Positions 35,347 to 44,971 of a stretch of 64,000 bases of DNA are shown piece by piece; within the stretch, counting starts at the first letter, position 1, and each line of letters opens with the position of its first letter. Under the pieces are notes generated by a model, which searched no databases, was not told where the DNA came from, and worked only from the letters and a program-made list of their open reading frames with translations. The position numbers and the translations under genes are program-made. The DNA is taken from assembly GCF_013408665.1 (NCBI RefSeq), contig NZ_JACCCL010000001.1, forward strand, positions 554,971 to 618,970, read 5' to 3'. Source of the stretch: Sporosarcina sp. JAI121 (lineage in GTDB: Bacteria > Bacillota > Bacilli > Bacillales_A > Planococcaceae).

Positions 35347-35464
35347 TTGCAGAATGATGTGTTATTTTGTCGAAAGCCGCCTTCAATAAAACGGTAAGAA
35401 TAAAACTATGAGTCGTGCAATATGTTTCTAGCAGATGCCAATAAGGGACATAGAGGTGAAGCGG

Positions 35465-36439
35465 ATGTTGATAATAAGTGCAAATGACCAAAAGAATCTA
35501 GTGAATATGAATGAGGTTTTACACTGTGTGGAGGTTGCTTTGAAGGAATTCTCAGCTTCCAAGACGGACACGCCCATCCGGACGGTTCTTCCTTTTGGAA
35601 CTGGCAATTCCGGATTAGTGATGCCTTCGGTTGCTGAAGGCTTGAATACGATGGGTCTGAAATATGTAACGGTCGTCCCGGGGAATAAAGATATCGGCAA
35701 AAAAGCGATTCATGGCGTTGTTTTACTGTCGGATATAAAGACTGGGGAACCGTTGGCGTTACTGGAAGGATCCTATTTGACGCTTATTAGGACAGGTGCT
35801 TTATCGGGCGTGGCGACAAAGTATTTAGCGCGACCCGATGCGAAAAGTTTAGGAATCATCGGGACCGGGGAACAGGCGATAGGACTTTGTGAAGCGATTC
35901 TCGCTGTGCGAAATATTGAGGTGATCTATCTATTCAATCGAAGTGTACAGAAAGCATATGAATTTGCAGAGATTGTAGCAACTAGATTTCAAAAAGAAGT
36001 TGTCGTCTGTCAGGATTCAAATGAAGTAGTCCGAAATTCCGATATCCTCGTTACGGCTACAACATCCATGGAACCGGTGTTTTCCGAAGAGCTAAAGCCA
36101 GGCATCCATGTAAATGCCGTCGGTTCTTTCCGGCCGACGATGCAGGAATTGCCTACGAACGCCATTTGCGCGGCGACTAAAGTCGTTGTCGAATCAAAAG
36201 AAGCGGCTCTTGAAGAGGCCGGAGACTTGCACATACCGATTGTCGAGGGCGCATTTTTCCCGGAGCAACTCCATGCAGAACTTGGACAAATTGTCAGTGG
36301 TGAACGATCGGGAAGAGAAGATGATCAAGAGATTACAATCTTTAAATCGGTTGGACTAGCCATTGCCGATATCGTCGTTGCCCAGTATTTATATGAACAA
36401 GCTATTAAAAGTAAGAAAGGTATTATTGTTGATTTATGA
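35465..36439 (+). CDS. Ornithine cyclodeaminase / mu-crystallin family protein
   Basis: A 324-residue NAD(P)-dependent protein: VLPFGTGNSGLVMPSVAEG, LKYVTVVPGNKDIGKKAIHG with a substrate-binding Lys, the Rossmann loop LGIIGTGEQAIGLCEA, SDILVTATTSMEPVF, GIHVNAVGSFRPTMQEL and EEAGDLHIPI with the catalytic-type Asp. Family members deaminate ornithine to proline or reduce ketimines and pyrroline carboxylates. ATG 35465 follows GAGGTGA. A terminator separates it from the amine oxidase and the symporter, but all three suit amino-acid use. Confidence 0.88.
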   Translation: MLIISANDQKNLVNMNEVLHCVEVALKEFSASKTDTPIRTVLPFGTGNSGLVMPSVAEGLNTMGLKYVTVVPGNKDIGKKAIHGVVLLSDIKTGEPLALLEGSYLTLIRTGALSGVATKYLARPDAKSLGIIGTGEQAIGLCEAILAVRNIEVIYLFNRSVQKAYEFAEIVATRFQKEVVVCQDSNEVVRNSDILVTATTSMEPVFSEELKPGIHVNAVGSFRPTMQELPTNAICAATKVVVESKEAALEEAGDLHIPIVEGAFFPEQLHAELGQIVSGERSGREDDQEITIFKSVGLAIADIVVAQYLYEQAIKSKKGIIVDL

Positions 36440-36449
36440 AAAACGTCTT

Positions 36450-36490
36450 GAAGGGTTCACTGATTAAAGTAGTCAGTGAACCCTTTTTAT
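36450..36490 (+). terminator. Terminator of the cyclodeaminase-family gene
   Basis: AAGGGTTCACTGA with TCAGTGAACCCTT around TTAAAGTAG, then TTTATTTC. Confidence 0.9.
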
Positions 36491-36591
36491 TTCTTTTTAT
36501 CGGAATAATGACGACAAATTCGCATATCTTGGATAAACAAATCTGTCGGACAAGTCATACTATTATTTTCAGCTGAAAGGGGAACTGTCAT

Positions 36592-37752
36592 ATGAATACA
36601 GCAGATATCATCATTGTAGGTGGAGGAGTAATGGGATCGAGTACCGCTTATTCCTTACGAAAGAACGGCTTCGAAGGAAGTATCCTCGTTTTTGAAAAAG
36701 ATTCCACGTATGAATACTCTTCCACGGCGCGCAGTGCGGGAGGATTCAGGCAATTGTATTCGACGGCTATCAATATTCAACTAAGCCGCTATAGTTTGCA
36801 AGTTTATAAAGATTTTGCTGAAACCATGGCATTGAACGGGGAACGGGCGGAAATTGACTTCAAGCAGAGAGGATACTTGTTTTTAGCGACAGAGAGTATG
36901 ATCCCTTATTTTGAAAAACAACTGACGAAACAACATCATTACGGTGTACCTTCCGAGTTGCTGTCCCCGCAGGAATTATTGTCGATTATTCCTGAACTGG
37001 AAATTAGTGATTTGGCGGGCGGCCTTTATTGTCATGAAGATGGTTATCTCGATCCGTACTCTGTCATGCAAGCGTATCGGAAAAATGCCCAGGCGCTGGG
37101 GGTTGAATATATTTCCGGGGAAATAATGTCTTTATTGACAGAAAGGGACAGGATAACAGGCGTCCGTTTAGCGGATGGAACGATTTATTCATCACGGATC
37201 GTCGTCAATTGTGCCGGTGCGTGGGGAGCGGCATTAAGTGAAGCAATCGGCATGCCGGTGCCGGTCGTTCCGCTGAAGAGGCAAATGTATGTGTTTGATC
37301 CATCGGAACACCTTGAAAAAAAGCTTCCTTTAACAATCGATCCAACGGGTGTCTATTTCCGTCATGAAGGAGAAAAGGTTGTTACGGGATTTTCTGATGA
37401 TTGTAAACCAGGCATCGACTTCACATGGAAGCGCTCATCTTTTGAAAAGCTGTGGCCTATTTTAGCCCATCGTGTTCCGAACTTTGAAAAGTTGAAGTTG
37501 GAATCGGGCTGGGCTGGATTATACGATTTTAATACGCAAGATCAAAATGCGATTATTGGCGAGCATCCGCAAATGAAGGGCTACTTTATGGCGCTCGGTT
37601 TTAGCGGACATGGGATGCAGCAGGCTCCGGGAGTTGGACAAGGTTTGGCCGAATTGATTTGTAAAGGGGGATACGAAACGATTGACTTGACGCCATTACG
37701 CGTCGAACGTTTTGCGGAAAATGATTTGGTGTTGGAAGATGCCATCGTATAA
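36592..37752 (+). CDS. FAD-dependent amine/amino-acid oxidoreductase (DAO family)
   Basis: A 386-residue flavoenzyme of the D-amino-acid/sarcosine oxidase family: ADIIIVGGGVMGSSTAYSL dinucleotide site, SSTARSAGGFRQLYS near the flavin, RIVVNCAGAWGAALSEAIGM, VPLKRQMYVFD and the C-terminal YFMALGFSGHGMQQAPGVG. ATG 36592 after AAGGGGAA. Followed after 45 bases by a sodium symporter, which suggests uptake and oxidation of an N-methyl or imino acid such as sarcosine or proline-like compounds; the exact substrate is a guess. Confidence 0.88.
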   Translation: MNTADIIIVGGGVMGSSTAYSLRKNGFEGSILVFEKDSTYEYSSTARSAGGFRQLYSTAINIQLSRYSLQVYKDFAETMALNGERAEIDFKQRGYLFLATESMIPYFEKQLTKQHHYGVPSELLSPQELLSIIPELEISDLAGGLYCHEDGYLDPYSVMQAYRKNAQALGVEYISGEIMSLLTERDRITGVRLADGTIYSSRIVVNCAGAWGAALSEAIGMPVPVVPLKRQMYVFDPSEHLEKKLPLTIDPTGVYFRHEGEKVVTGFSDDCKPGIDFTWKRSSFEKLWPILAHRVPNFEKLKLESGWAGLYDFNTQDQNAIIGEHPQMKGYFMALGFSGHGMQQAPGVGQGLAELICKGGYETIDLTPLRVERFAENDLVLEDAIV

Positions 37753-37797
37753 CTGCCTACTATAGGTTGACTACTAAATTAGAGGGGGATGGGTAAA

Positions 37798-39261
37798 TTG
37801 CATACTATTATAATGATAGAATTCGTTTTGTATTTAGTGCTAATGCTTGTCATCGGATACCTTGTTAGCCGGCGGACCAAAAGCCACGCCGATTTTCTGC
37901 TCGGCGGAAAGCAATTGCCGGGCTGGGCGTTGGCATTTTCTGAACGTGCCACGGGAGAATCCGCTTGGCTTTTACTGGGCTATACGGGCTTCGTCTTTGC
38001 GACAGGGTTATCGGGTGTCTGGGTTGCAGCGGGAATCGCTTCCGGTATTATCTTCGCCTGGTTATTTTTAGCGAAACGATTCATGAAAGAAGCGGAGGAA
38101 ACCGGTGCGTTGACACTGCCAAGCTATTTGGCGAAACGTTTCGGCAAACACGGTACAGTTATCCTATGGCTTTCTACTATTCTTATCTTCAGTTTCATGA
38201 TGTTTTACTTCGGGGCCCAAATTGCCGGGGCGGGCAAAACATTATTCGCCGTTTTTAATATACCTCCGACAGTTGGAGCTGTTGTAAGTATCATAGTCGT
38301 TATTATACTATCTTACATCGGCGGATTCGTGACAGTCGTTTGGACGGATATGATTCAAAGTATCATGATGCTCATCACGTTGGTCGTGTTACCAATCGTA
38401 GCCCTCTTTCATATTTCTGCTGCCGATTTATCCATCAGCCAGGCATTGACTGCCGCGGGACCATCGATGGATTCCTGGACAGGCGGGGCAATCGGATTTT
38501 CGTTGGGATTGTTATTGTTCAATAACTTCGCCTGGTTTTTCGGTTTCCTGGGCGGGCAGCCACAACTGAGTGTTCGTTTTATGGCCCTCCGAAGTAAAAA
38601 AGAAGCTAGAACGGGCAGTATCGTTGCCATCTCGTGGACACTTTTGGCATACGGCGGCGCGTTCATGATCGGGATTACCGCTCTCACATTGTACCAAGGG
38701 CAAACGTTTGCCGACGTCGAAATGATCTTGCCGTTCATGATACTCGACTTGATGCCTCCTTGGATTGCGGGTATTTTACTTGCAGGTATTCTCGCCGCCA
38801 TCATTTCTACCGCAGATTCACAGCTAATGGTCATAACAAGTTCGGTCAGTGAAGATATTATTCGGAACGCAATGAAAATGAAGCTATCTGAAAAGAAGCT
38901 TGTCGCCATATCGAGAATTACCATCGTTTGTGCCGGGCTCGTAGGCTTGATCATCGCCTTGACATCCAAGTCATTGGTCTTCCTGGTCGTCAGCTGGGCA
39001 TGGGCCGGAGTGGGCTGCACTTTATCCCCCGCCATCATCTTGACGTTTTTCTGGAAAAGATACTCGGGTATCGGCGTCATCGCGACAATCATTTCCGGGT
39101 TTCTCAGCACAGTCATCTGGATTTCTACACCACTCGAGGAAATTGCCACTTCCCGTTTCACGACCTTCTTCATCGCCGCGGCTTTCGGGATTTTGTTTAG
39201 TTTACTGTTCCCGGATAAGAGGGAGAAGGCTTTGAAGGTAACGGAAGGTAGTAAGAGTTGA
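37798..39261 (+). CDS. Sodium:solute symporter (SSS family, PutP-like)
   Basis: A 487-residue, 13-helix Na+-coupled permease: SRRTKSHADFLLGGKQLPGW, ERATGESAWLLLGYTGF, ETGALTLPSYLAKRFG, GGFVTVVWTDMIQSIMML, and the sodium-site region IISTADSQLMVITSSVSEDI, all PutP signatures. TTG 37798 has AGGGGG 9 bases upstream; the ATG at 37789 abuts the ribosome site. Likely imports proline or a related amino acid for the oxidase next door. Confidence 0.9.
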   Translation: MHTIIMIEFVLYLVLMLVIGYLVSRRTKSHADFLLGGKQLPGWALAFSERATGESAWLLLGYTGFVFATGLSGVWVAAGIASGIIFAWLFLAKRFMKEAEETGALTLPSYLAKRFGKHGTVILWLSTILIFSFMMFYFGAQIAGAGKTLFAVFNIPPTVGAVVSIIVVIILSYIGGFVTVVWTDMIQSIMMLITLVVLPIVALFHISAADLSISQALTAAGPSMDSWTGGAIGFSLGLLLFNNFAWFFGFLGGQPQLSVRFMALRSKKEARTGSIVAISWTLLAYGGAFMIGITALTLYQGQTFADVEMILPFMILDLMPPWIAGILLAGILAAIISTADSQLMVITSSVSEDIIRNAMKMKLSEKKLVAISRITIVCAGLVGLIIALTSKSLVFLVVSWAWAGVGCTLSPAIILTFFWKRYSGIGVIATIISGFLSTVIWISTPLEEIATSRFTTFFIAAAFGILFSLLFPDKREKALKVTEGSKS

Positions 39262-39280
39262 CTATTAATTAAAGATAAAT

Positions 39281-39329
39281 GAGGAGGATTCTCATAAGTG
39301 GGTTTTGACTTATGGCATGACCTCTTTTT
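39281..39329 (+). terminator. Terminator after the symporter gene
   Basis: GAGG..CATAAGT with ACTTATG..CCTC around GGGTTTTG, then seven T's. Confidence 0.75.
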
Positions 39330-39874
39330 TTGACTCGTATTTACACAGATTGAAAACGTCTTCCAATCAGTTAATCAAGGGATGTTGATGTAAAAATATA
39401 TAGTTACCTAATAAACAGGGAATCTGCAGAGGAGAAACGACAATAACTCTAGAAACTAACAGGAAAAATATTCACTTAGAGGAAAAGATGGTTTTATTTT
39501 TCAGATAAGTATTATTCCAACGTAGAGACATGTTTTTAAGGATTCAGTGCTGTAGAGTTCACCTATGCTAAATAAAGCAAGCCAAGCGACACCCGTTGCG
39601 GGGTTGATGATAAAGTGAAATGTACATTTTTTGGTGAAAAACAACCACGCCTATTTGACTTCAAATAGGCGCGGTTGTTTTTTTTAGGTTGATTAGTAAT
39701 TCGCTCTAAAACTTGTCATTCTTAACGGATACTGGAAATGACGCCTCTCATTCTAGATAAAATCAAATGTTCCTTTCTTATTGCAAGAAGAAACACAACG
39801 GATTCTCTCTGAAATTTATAATCCATATCAGTGTTCTTTCCCTGTCGTCTTATTCCTCAAATAATTGTTATTGA
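39330..39874. other. Intergenic region without a recognised gene
   Basis: About 545 bases with only short broken frames. Near 39560-39620 there is a GC-richer block (GCCAAGCGACACCCGTTGCG, then GGGTTGATGATAAAG) that stands out from its AT-rich surroundings and could be a gene remnant or a structured RNA; nothing firmer can be said. A strong terminator sits at 39638-39686. Confidence 0.5.
39638..39686. terminator. Strong terminator
   Basis: AAAAACAACCACGCCTATTT pairs with AAATAGGCGCGGTTGTTTTT (one mismatch) around GACTTC, ending in T's. It is bidirectional in form and lies 190 bases beyond the end of the rpiR-type gene. Confidence 0.85.
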
Positions 39875-40732
39875 TCAAATTCGTTTCACGGCAATCGCAT
39901 TTCTGAGGTTTTGTAGCGATGTCTTCATTCGTTCTTTCAGTTGTATACTCACATTTACATATAACGCATCAATAATACTTAGTTGTGCAAGTCGGGAAGC
40001 CAAGGCTTCAGATCTGAATTCAGTTTCCACAGAGATAGTAAGCAGGGATATATCAGCTTTCTCACTTAAAGGCGTTTTTCCGAATTGAGTAATCCCGATG
40101 GTAGTTACACCATTTAATTTCGCAATTTCCAGCGCATCTAAGACATCTCTACTTGTTCCCGAATGTGAAATACATACAACGACATCATTTTTGGTCAGTT
40201 GTGCAGCACTCATGGCCTGTAGATGACCATCCGTATAACAGTTAGTAAGCAATCCGCTTCTGAGAAATTTATGATGTGCATCCGTTGCGATAGCTCCTGA
40301 TCCACCGTTCCCGTAAAATTCAATTTTTCTGGCCGCTACCAATGCTTTTACAGCTCGTTGAAGTTGCTGTTGATCAAGAACTTGGAGTGTATCTTCCAAA
40401 GTTCTAATATTTGATTTGAAAACTTTTTCGGCGATTGTTTTTTCATCATCTTCTTCATCAATTGTTTCATGTATATCTTTAAAGGTGGTAATGATTTCAG
40501 AGGCAAGGGCAATCCTCATTGATTGGTATCCTTTATAACCTAACCGCTTGGTAAAGCGGAAAACAGTTGCGTCTGCAACGCCTACTTCCTCCGCGACTTG
40601 ATTAATGGTAGAGTGAATAATTTTTTCAGGATGATTTATAAAAAAGTCTGCTAAAGTCTTTTCCTTTTCACTGAGCTGTGTATAGATTGCACGGATTAGA
40701 GTGAAACAATGGGGTGTCTTCGAATTAATCAT
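39875..40732 (-). CDS. MurR/RpiR family transcriptional regulator
   Basis: A 285-residue regulator: N-terminal RpiR HTH (SEKEKTLADFFINHPEKI, NQVAEEVGVADATVFRFTKR) and a C-terminal SIS sugar-phosphate domain (KIEFYGNGGSGAIATDAHHK, VVVCISHSGTSRDVLDALEI). Such proteins sense sugar phosphates. ATG 40732 follows GGGAGG. Divergent from the sugar-acid operon starting at 41022, which it very likely controls; a phosphorylated keto-deoxy acid or 6-phosphogluconate is a reasonable effector. Confidence 0.92.
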   Translation of the reverse strand: MINSKTPHCFTLIRAIYTQLSEKEKTLADFFINHPEKIIHSTINQVAEEVGVADATVFRFTKRLGYKGYQSMRIALASEIITTFKDIHETIDEEDDEKTIAEKVFKSNIRTLEDTLQVLDQQQLQRAVKALVAARKIEFYGNGGSGAIATDAHHKFLRSGLLTNCYTDGHLQAMSAAQLTKNDVVVCISHSGTSRDVLDALEIAKLNGVTTIGITQFGKTPLSEKADISLLTISVETEFRSEALASRLAQLSIIDALYVNVSIQLKERMKTSLQNLRNAIAVKRI

Positions 40733-40940
40733 GATTTTTCCTCCCTGGCTGTAGATATCTTCAATAAATTAACTGTTAATCATACCGGAAATTTTAGTAT
40801 GCAACCTATTTTTGTGATGCCACTCCTTGTCAATTTGAGACATGTCTCTCTATTTTACCTTCTAGACTCAGGATAGGAATAGATATTTCAATAAACATTT
40901 TAGAATTTTCCATATAGGGTGTAAATTGAGAAAAAATGTC

Positions 40941-40968
40941 TTGAATAAAAAAATATTCGGTATATACT
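40941..40968 (+). promoter_or_regulatory. Sigma-A promoter of the sugar-acid operon with candidate RpiR operator
   Basis: TTGAAT, 16 bases, TATACT, about 55 bases before the 41022 gene. The inverted repeat GAATA-A6-TATTC (40943-40958) lies between the -35 and -10 and could be the regulator's binding site. Confidence 0.55.
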
Positions 40969-41021
40969 GATTTTAGATGAAAAATTATTTCATTCAAAAT
41001 TATGGAAGGGGTTACAAATGA

Positions 41022-41918
41022 ATGAAACTAGCAATGATTGGTCTTGGAAAGATGGGATATAACTTAGCATTGAATTTAATTGACCATGGCCATAAGGTAA
41101 TTGCTCATGATGTTAATTTGGAAGCAGTTGAAAAAATTACAGAAGAAGGCGCGATTAAAGCAACTAGCTTGGAAGATGTTGTTCAAAAGTTAGAATCCCC
41201 TCGAGTAATTTGGTTAATGATACCCTCCGGAGACGTGACCGAAAACGTTCTATCTACTCTAGAACCGTTATTGGAAAAAGGAGATATCATCATAGAAGGT
41301 GGAAATTCAAATTACAAAGATTCAATACGCAGGGGAAAAAAGCTATTAGAAAAAGGAATTCACTTCCTCGACTGTGGAACGAGTGGGGGGGTAGATGGTG
41401 CAAGAAGTGGAATTTGCACCATGATTGGCGGAGAAAAAGAAATCTTTGAGAAAATTGAACCGATTATTCGGGATACTGCAGTGAAAAATGGTTATCTCTA
41501 TGCGGGAAAATTGGGAAGTGGTCACTTTTTAAAGACTATTCATAATGGAATTGAATATGGAATGATGCAATCAATCGCTGAAGGGTTTGATATTCTCAAG
41601 AAAAGTGATTTCGACTATGATTTTGAAGGTGTTGCGAAAGTTTGGAATCATGGTTCGGTTATTCGATCATGGTTAATGGAGTTAACTGAAAACGCCTTCT
41701 CTAAAGACCCGGAGTTAGAAGAGATTAGAGGAGTTATGAATTCATCAGGTTCAGGGAAATGGACGGTAGAGCATGCATTAGATTTGCAAGTGGCTGCACC
41801 TGTTATCACTATGTCATTGTTAATGAGATACCGTTCGGTGGAAGAGGATACGTTTACCGGAAAAGTAGTCGCCGCTTTACGTAATGAATTTGGTGGGCAT
41901 GAGGTAGTTAAGAAATGA
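41022..41918 (+). CDS. 6-phosphogluconate dehydrogenase, decarboxylating, short (YqeC/Gnd) type
   Basis: A 298-residue enzyme: MKLAMIGLGKMGYNLALNLI NAD(P) site, EGGNSNYKDSIRRGK, DCGTSGGVDGARSG, and the catalytic Lys/His region GSGHFLKTIHNGIEYGMMQ. It is the short, often NAD-preferring class (about 300 residues) rather than the 470-residue GndA. It turns 6-phosphogluconate into ribulose 5-phosphate. First gene of the operon; rpiA near its end uses the product. ATG 41022 after GGAAGGGG. Confidence 0.92.
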   Translation: MKLAMIGLGKMGYNLALNLIDHGHKVIAHDVNLEAVEKITEEGAIKATSLEDVVQKLESPRVIWLMIPSGDVTENVLSTLEPLLEKGDIIIEGGNSNYKDSIRRGKKLLEKGIHFLDCGTSGGVDGARSGICTMIGGEKEIFEKIEPIIRDTAVKNGYLYAGKLGSGHFLKTIHNGIEYGMMQSIAEGFDILKKSDFDYDFEGVAKVWNHGSVIRSWLMELTENAFSKDPELEEIRGVMNSSGSGKWTVEHALDLQVAAPVITMSLLMRYRSVEEDTFTGKVVAALRNEFGGHEVVKK

Positions 41919-41953
41919 TAAGTAACAAAAAACAAAAATAGGAGGAATACAAA

Positions 41954-42994
41954 ATGAAAAAGTTTTTAACTGTTTTTCTATTGGCTGTTATGGTTTTAGC
42001 CCTTGCTGCTTGCGGAGATGATGAGGGGGATGCTGCTGTGAAAAGTGATGGAAGTAGTAAAGGTGAAGTAAAAACGATTCGAGCAGGACTAGGTTTAAAT
42101 GATTTACATCCCCAATACAAAGGTCTAGTAAAATTCAAGGAAATTGTGGAAGAAAAAACAGACGGACAAATCATCGTTGAAACTTATCATAGTGGACAAC
42201 TTGGTGATGACCGGACAATGACTGAAGCGCTGCAATTAGGTTCACAAGAAGTTACAATTCCGTCAACTGCACCACTAGCTAACTTTGTTCCTGAGTTTGG
42301 TATTTTTGACTTTCCATTTCTATTTCCAACTGTGGAAGTGGCTGACGAAGTATTAGATGGCGAAGTCGGTAAGAAGATATTGGATAAGTTAGAATCACAA
42401 AACTTAGTTGGCTTAGCTTATTGGGAAAATGGATTTCGTGATGTAACTAACAGTAAGCATGCAATCGCAACTGCAGCAGACTTTAAAGGATTGAAACTAC
42501 GGACAATGGAGAATGAGCTTCATTTGGAAGCCTTCCGTGCATTAGGCGCAAATCCGACACCAATGGCCTTTACAGAACTATTTACAGCAATGCAACAAAA
42601 AACAGTGGATGGGCAAGAAAACCCGCTCGCAACTATTTATCTGCAAAAGTATTATGAAGTTCAATCACATGTTTCAAATACGAATCATGTTTACAGTCCA
42701 TTTGTATTTTTAATGAGTAAATCATTCTACGACGATTTAACAGAGGAACAACAAAAAATTGTTAGAGAAGCCGCTATCGAAGCAGGCGAGTATGAACGTC
42801 AATTGAATCGTGACGCGAACGAGAAAAACCTAGCAGATCTTCAAACTGAAGGAATTACTTACACTGAAGTTACACCTGAAGCACGTGAAGAAATGAAACA
42901 ACTTGTACAACCTACAATTGATAAGTTTACGGAGAAGATTGGTAAAGAAATTGTGAAAGAAGTATATGATGCAATTGGTGAAGCTTCAAAGTAA
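41954..42994 (+). CDS. TRAP transporter substrate-binding lipoprotein (DctP family)
   Basis: A 346-residue solute receptor anchored by a lipobox (LALAAC, Cys near 20). TRAP DctP features: LNDLHPQYKGLVKFKEIV, GQLGDDRTMTEALQLG, the Arg-containing GLKLRTMENELHLEAFRALG that clamps carboxylates, and TVDGQENPLATIYLQKYYE. Part of a complete DctPQM set; its place among sugar-acid genes points to uptake of aldonates such as galactonate or gluconate. Ribosome site TAGGAGGAA. Confidence 0.92.
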   Translation: MKKFLTVFLLAVMVLALAACGDDEGDAAVKSDGSSKGEVKTIRAGLGLNDLHPQYKGLVKFKEIVEEKTDGQIIVETYHSGQLGDDRTMTEALQLGSQEVTIPSTAPLANFVPEFGIFDFPFLFPTVEVADEVLDGEVGKKILDKLESQNLVGLAYWENGFRDVTNSKHAIATAADFKGLKLRTMENELHLEAFRALGANPTPMAFTELFTAMQQKTVDGQENPLATIYLQKYYEVQSHVSNTNHVYSPFVFLMSKSFYDDLTEEQQKIVREAAIEAGEYERQLNRDANEKNLADLQTEGITYTEVTPEAREEMKQLVQPTIDKFTEKIGKEIVKEVYDAIGEASK

Positions 42995-43115
42995 TTAATT
43001 CTAAAGCATTTTATTTGATAGAAGTTGACTTTCTTAACAGCACAGATGCATGGAGAGTCAACATTTTCTTTCCAAATAACAAGTTACTGAAATTTCTTGC
43101 AAAGAGGAGATCAAA

Positions 43116-43619
43116 ATGAATATAATTCGATGGTTTGATCGACATATTGAAGAGTTATTATTAACAATCTTATCCGCAGTCATGGTAGCAGTGATTTTTG
43201 TACAAGTGGTAATGAGGCAACTTAATAGTTCATTATCGTGGTCAGAAGAATTGGCACGTTTCTGTTTCATTTGGTTAATTTATATTGGTATCAGCTATGG
43301 CGTGAAAAAACAAAGACATATTAAAGTAGATGTTGTTTTGGCGTTTCTTAATCAAAAAGGCAAGGTGATTTTAAATATTATTTCTAGTATTTTATTTATG
43401 GTGTTCGCAATATTCGTAATAATATATGGCTTTGAAATTGCGAATAAACTATTAAGTTTTGGTCAAAAATCCCCTGCCTTGCAAATTCCAATGGGACTAG
43501 TCTATATGGCAGCTCCGATAGGAATGGGGTTAACTCTTATTAGATTAATTCAAAACCTTATTAAACTTATACGAGTTTTACAGGGAAAAGAAAAATTTGA
43601 AGAACCAACAATAGTATAA
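43116..43619 (+). CDS. TRAP transporter small permease (DctQ family)
   Basis: A 167-residue, four-helix membrane protein (LSWSEELARFCFIWLIYIGI and MGLVYMAAPIGMGLTLIR are DctQ landmarks). It bridges the binding protein and the large permease. ATG 43116 after AGAGGAG. Ends at the hairpin before dctM. Confidence 0.9.
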   Translation: MNIIRWFDRHIEELLLTILSAVMVAVIFVQVVMRQLNSSLSWSEELARFCFIWLIYIGISYGVKKQRHIKVDVVLAFLNQKGKVILNIISSILFMVFAIFVIIYGFEIANKLLSFGQKSPALQIPMGLVYMAAPIGMGLTLIRLIQNLIKLIRVLQGKEKFEEPTIV

Positions 43620-43649
43620 ATGTTTCAGGACATAGTCACTGAAACATTT
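43618..43649 (+). promoter_or_regulatory. Intercistronic hairpin between dctQ and dctM
   Basis: AAATGTTTCAG and CTGAAACATTT form a perfect 11-bp stem around a 10-base loop immediately before the GGAGG of the next gene. No T-run follows, so it is more likely a processing or translation-tuning element than a terminator. Confidence 0.6.
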
Positions 43650-43662
43650 TGGAGGTTAAATG

Positions 43663-44943
43663 ATGACAACTGCTATCCTGTTCGCTAGTTTTGCCGTGCT
43701 GTTATTTTTAAGTGTGCCTATTGGTATCTCAATCGGCCTGGCAACGCTAATAACAATATTTTTTACGGGGACTTTACCAGTTGAGTTCTTGGCGAAAGAA
43801 TTAGTTACATCTGTCGATTCATTTCCATTAATGGCTGTACCTTTCTTCATTTTAGCGGGGGAAATCATGGGGAAAGGCGGAATATCTGAAAGATTGTTTA
43901 ACGTCGCGAATGCGATAGTAGGAAATAAAACAGGTGGGTTTGCAATCGCGACAATTATTACATGTATGTTTTTTGCAGCTATTTCAGGTTCAGGTCCTGC
44001 TACAGTTGCAGCAATTGGAGGAATTATGATTCCGGCGATGGTTCGTAACGGGTATGACTTGAAGTTTGCAACGGCAATCGTTGCTTCAGCGGGATCAATT
44101 GGAGTCATCATTCCTCCAAGTATTCCAATGGTTATTTACGGAGTGGTCGGAAATGCTTCAATCGGAGATTTGTTCATTGCTGGTATCATTCCTGGAATAT
44201 TGGTCGGAATTTCGATGATGGTTTGGGCGTACTACTACTCCAAGAAAAAAGGATACAGAGGTATGGACGAACCAACTTCAATAAAGAAAATAGGAGCGGC
44301 ATTCTGGGATGCCAAATGGGCGTTATTGATACCGGTCATCATTTTAGGCGGAATTTACGGAGGTTTCTTCACACCAACTGAAGCAGCAGTTATAGCGGTT
44401 GTTTATGGTCTATTCGCTTCAATGGTATTATATCGCGAGCTTTCTATTAAGGATTTGCCGAAAGTGATGGTCGATTCGGCATTGACGACGGCGACAGTCC
44501 TAATCATTGTCGGAACGGCAACTGCATTCGGACGTTTCCTGACAATCGAACAAGTACCTACAAAAGTGGCGCAAGCACTTATGAAAATTTCGGATGAACC
44601 AATAATCATAATCATGCTCATCATGGCTCTATTGTTGGTTGTCGGCATGTTTATGGATACACTTGCAGCAATTATTATATTAACACCCATTTTATTGCCA
44701 ATTGCGATTCAAATTGGTTATGACCCTATCCACTTCGGAATCTTGATGGTTGTCAACTTAGCGATTGGATTTATTACACCACCACTTGGTGTGAACTTGT
44801 TTGTGGCATCAGGAATATCCGGGTTATCACTTGAATCGTTATCACGTGCGGTTCTGCCATTCATTTTCGCTATGCTATTTACGCTAATGCTTATTACGTT
44901 CATTCCACAACTATCTATGTTCTTAGTAGGGCTATCGAAATAA
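43663..44943 (+). CDS. TRAP transporter large permease (DctM family)
   Basis: A 426-residue, 12-helix permease of the ion-transporter superfamily: LSVPIGISIGLATLITI, MAVPFFILAGEIMGKGGI, SGSGPATVAAIGGIMIPAM, PSIPMVIYGVVGN, YGGFFTPTEAAVIAVVYG, and VVNLAIGFITPPLGVNLFVA. The second of two ATGs (43663) has the better distance from GGAGG. Completes the DctPQM importer. Confidence 0.93.
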   Translation: MTTAILFASFAVLLFLSVPIGISIGLATLITIFFTGTLPVEFLAKELVTSVDSFPLMAVPFFILAGEIMGKGGISERLFNVANAIVGNKTGGFAIATIITCMFFAAISGSGPATVAAIGGIMIPAMVRNGYDLKFATAIVASAGSIGVIIPPSIPMVIYGVVGNASIGDLFIAGIIPGILVGISMMVWAYYYSKKKGYRGMDEPTSIKKIGAAFWDAKWALLIPVIILGGIYGGFFTPTEAAVIAVVYGLFASMVLYRELSIKDLPKVMVDSALTTATVLIIVGTATAFGRFLTIEQVPTKVAQALMKISDEPIIIIMLIMALLLVVGMFMDTLAAIIILTPILLPIAIQIGYDPIHFGILMVVNLAIGFITPPLGVNLFVASGISGLSLESLSRAVLPFIFAMLFTLMLITFIPQLSMFLVGLSK

Positions 44944-44971
44944 GAAATACAACTAATAAAGGACGGATCGT

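Noticed and set aside
38409-39173. 254-codon open frame antisense to the sodium symporter
   Set aside because: A mirror of a membrane-protein gene's codon pattern; no ribosome site and no recognisable domain.
43656-44111. 151-codon open frame antisense to dctM
   Set aside because: Low-complexity mirror of the hydrophobic permease gene.
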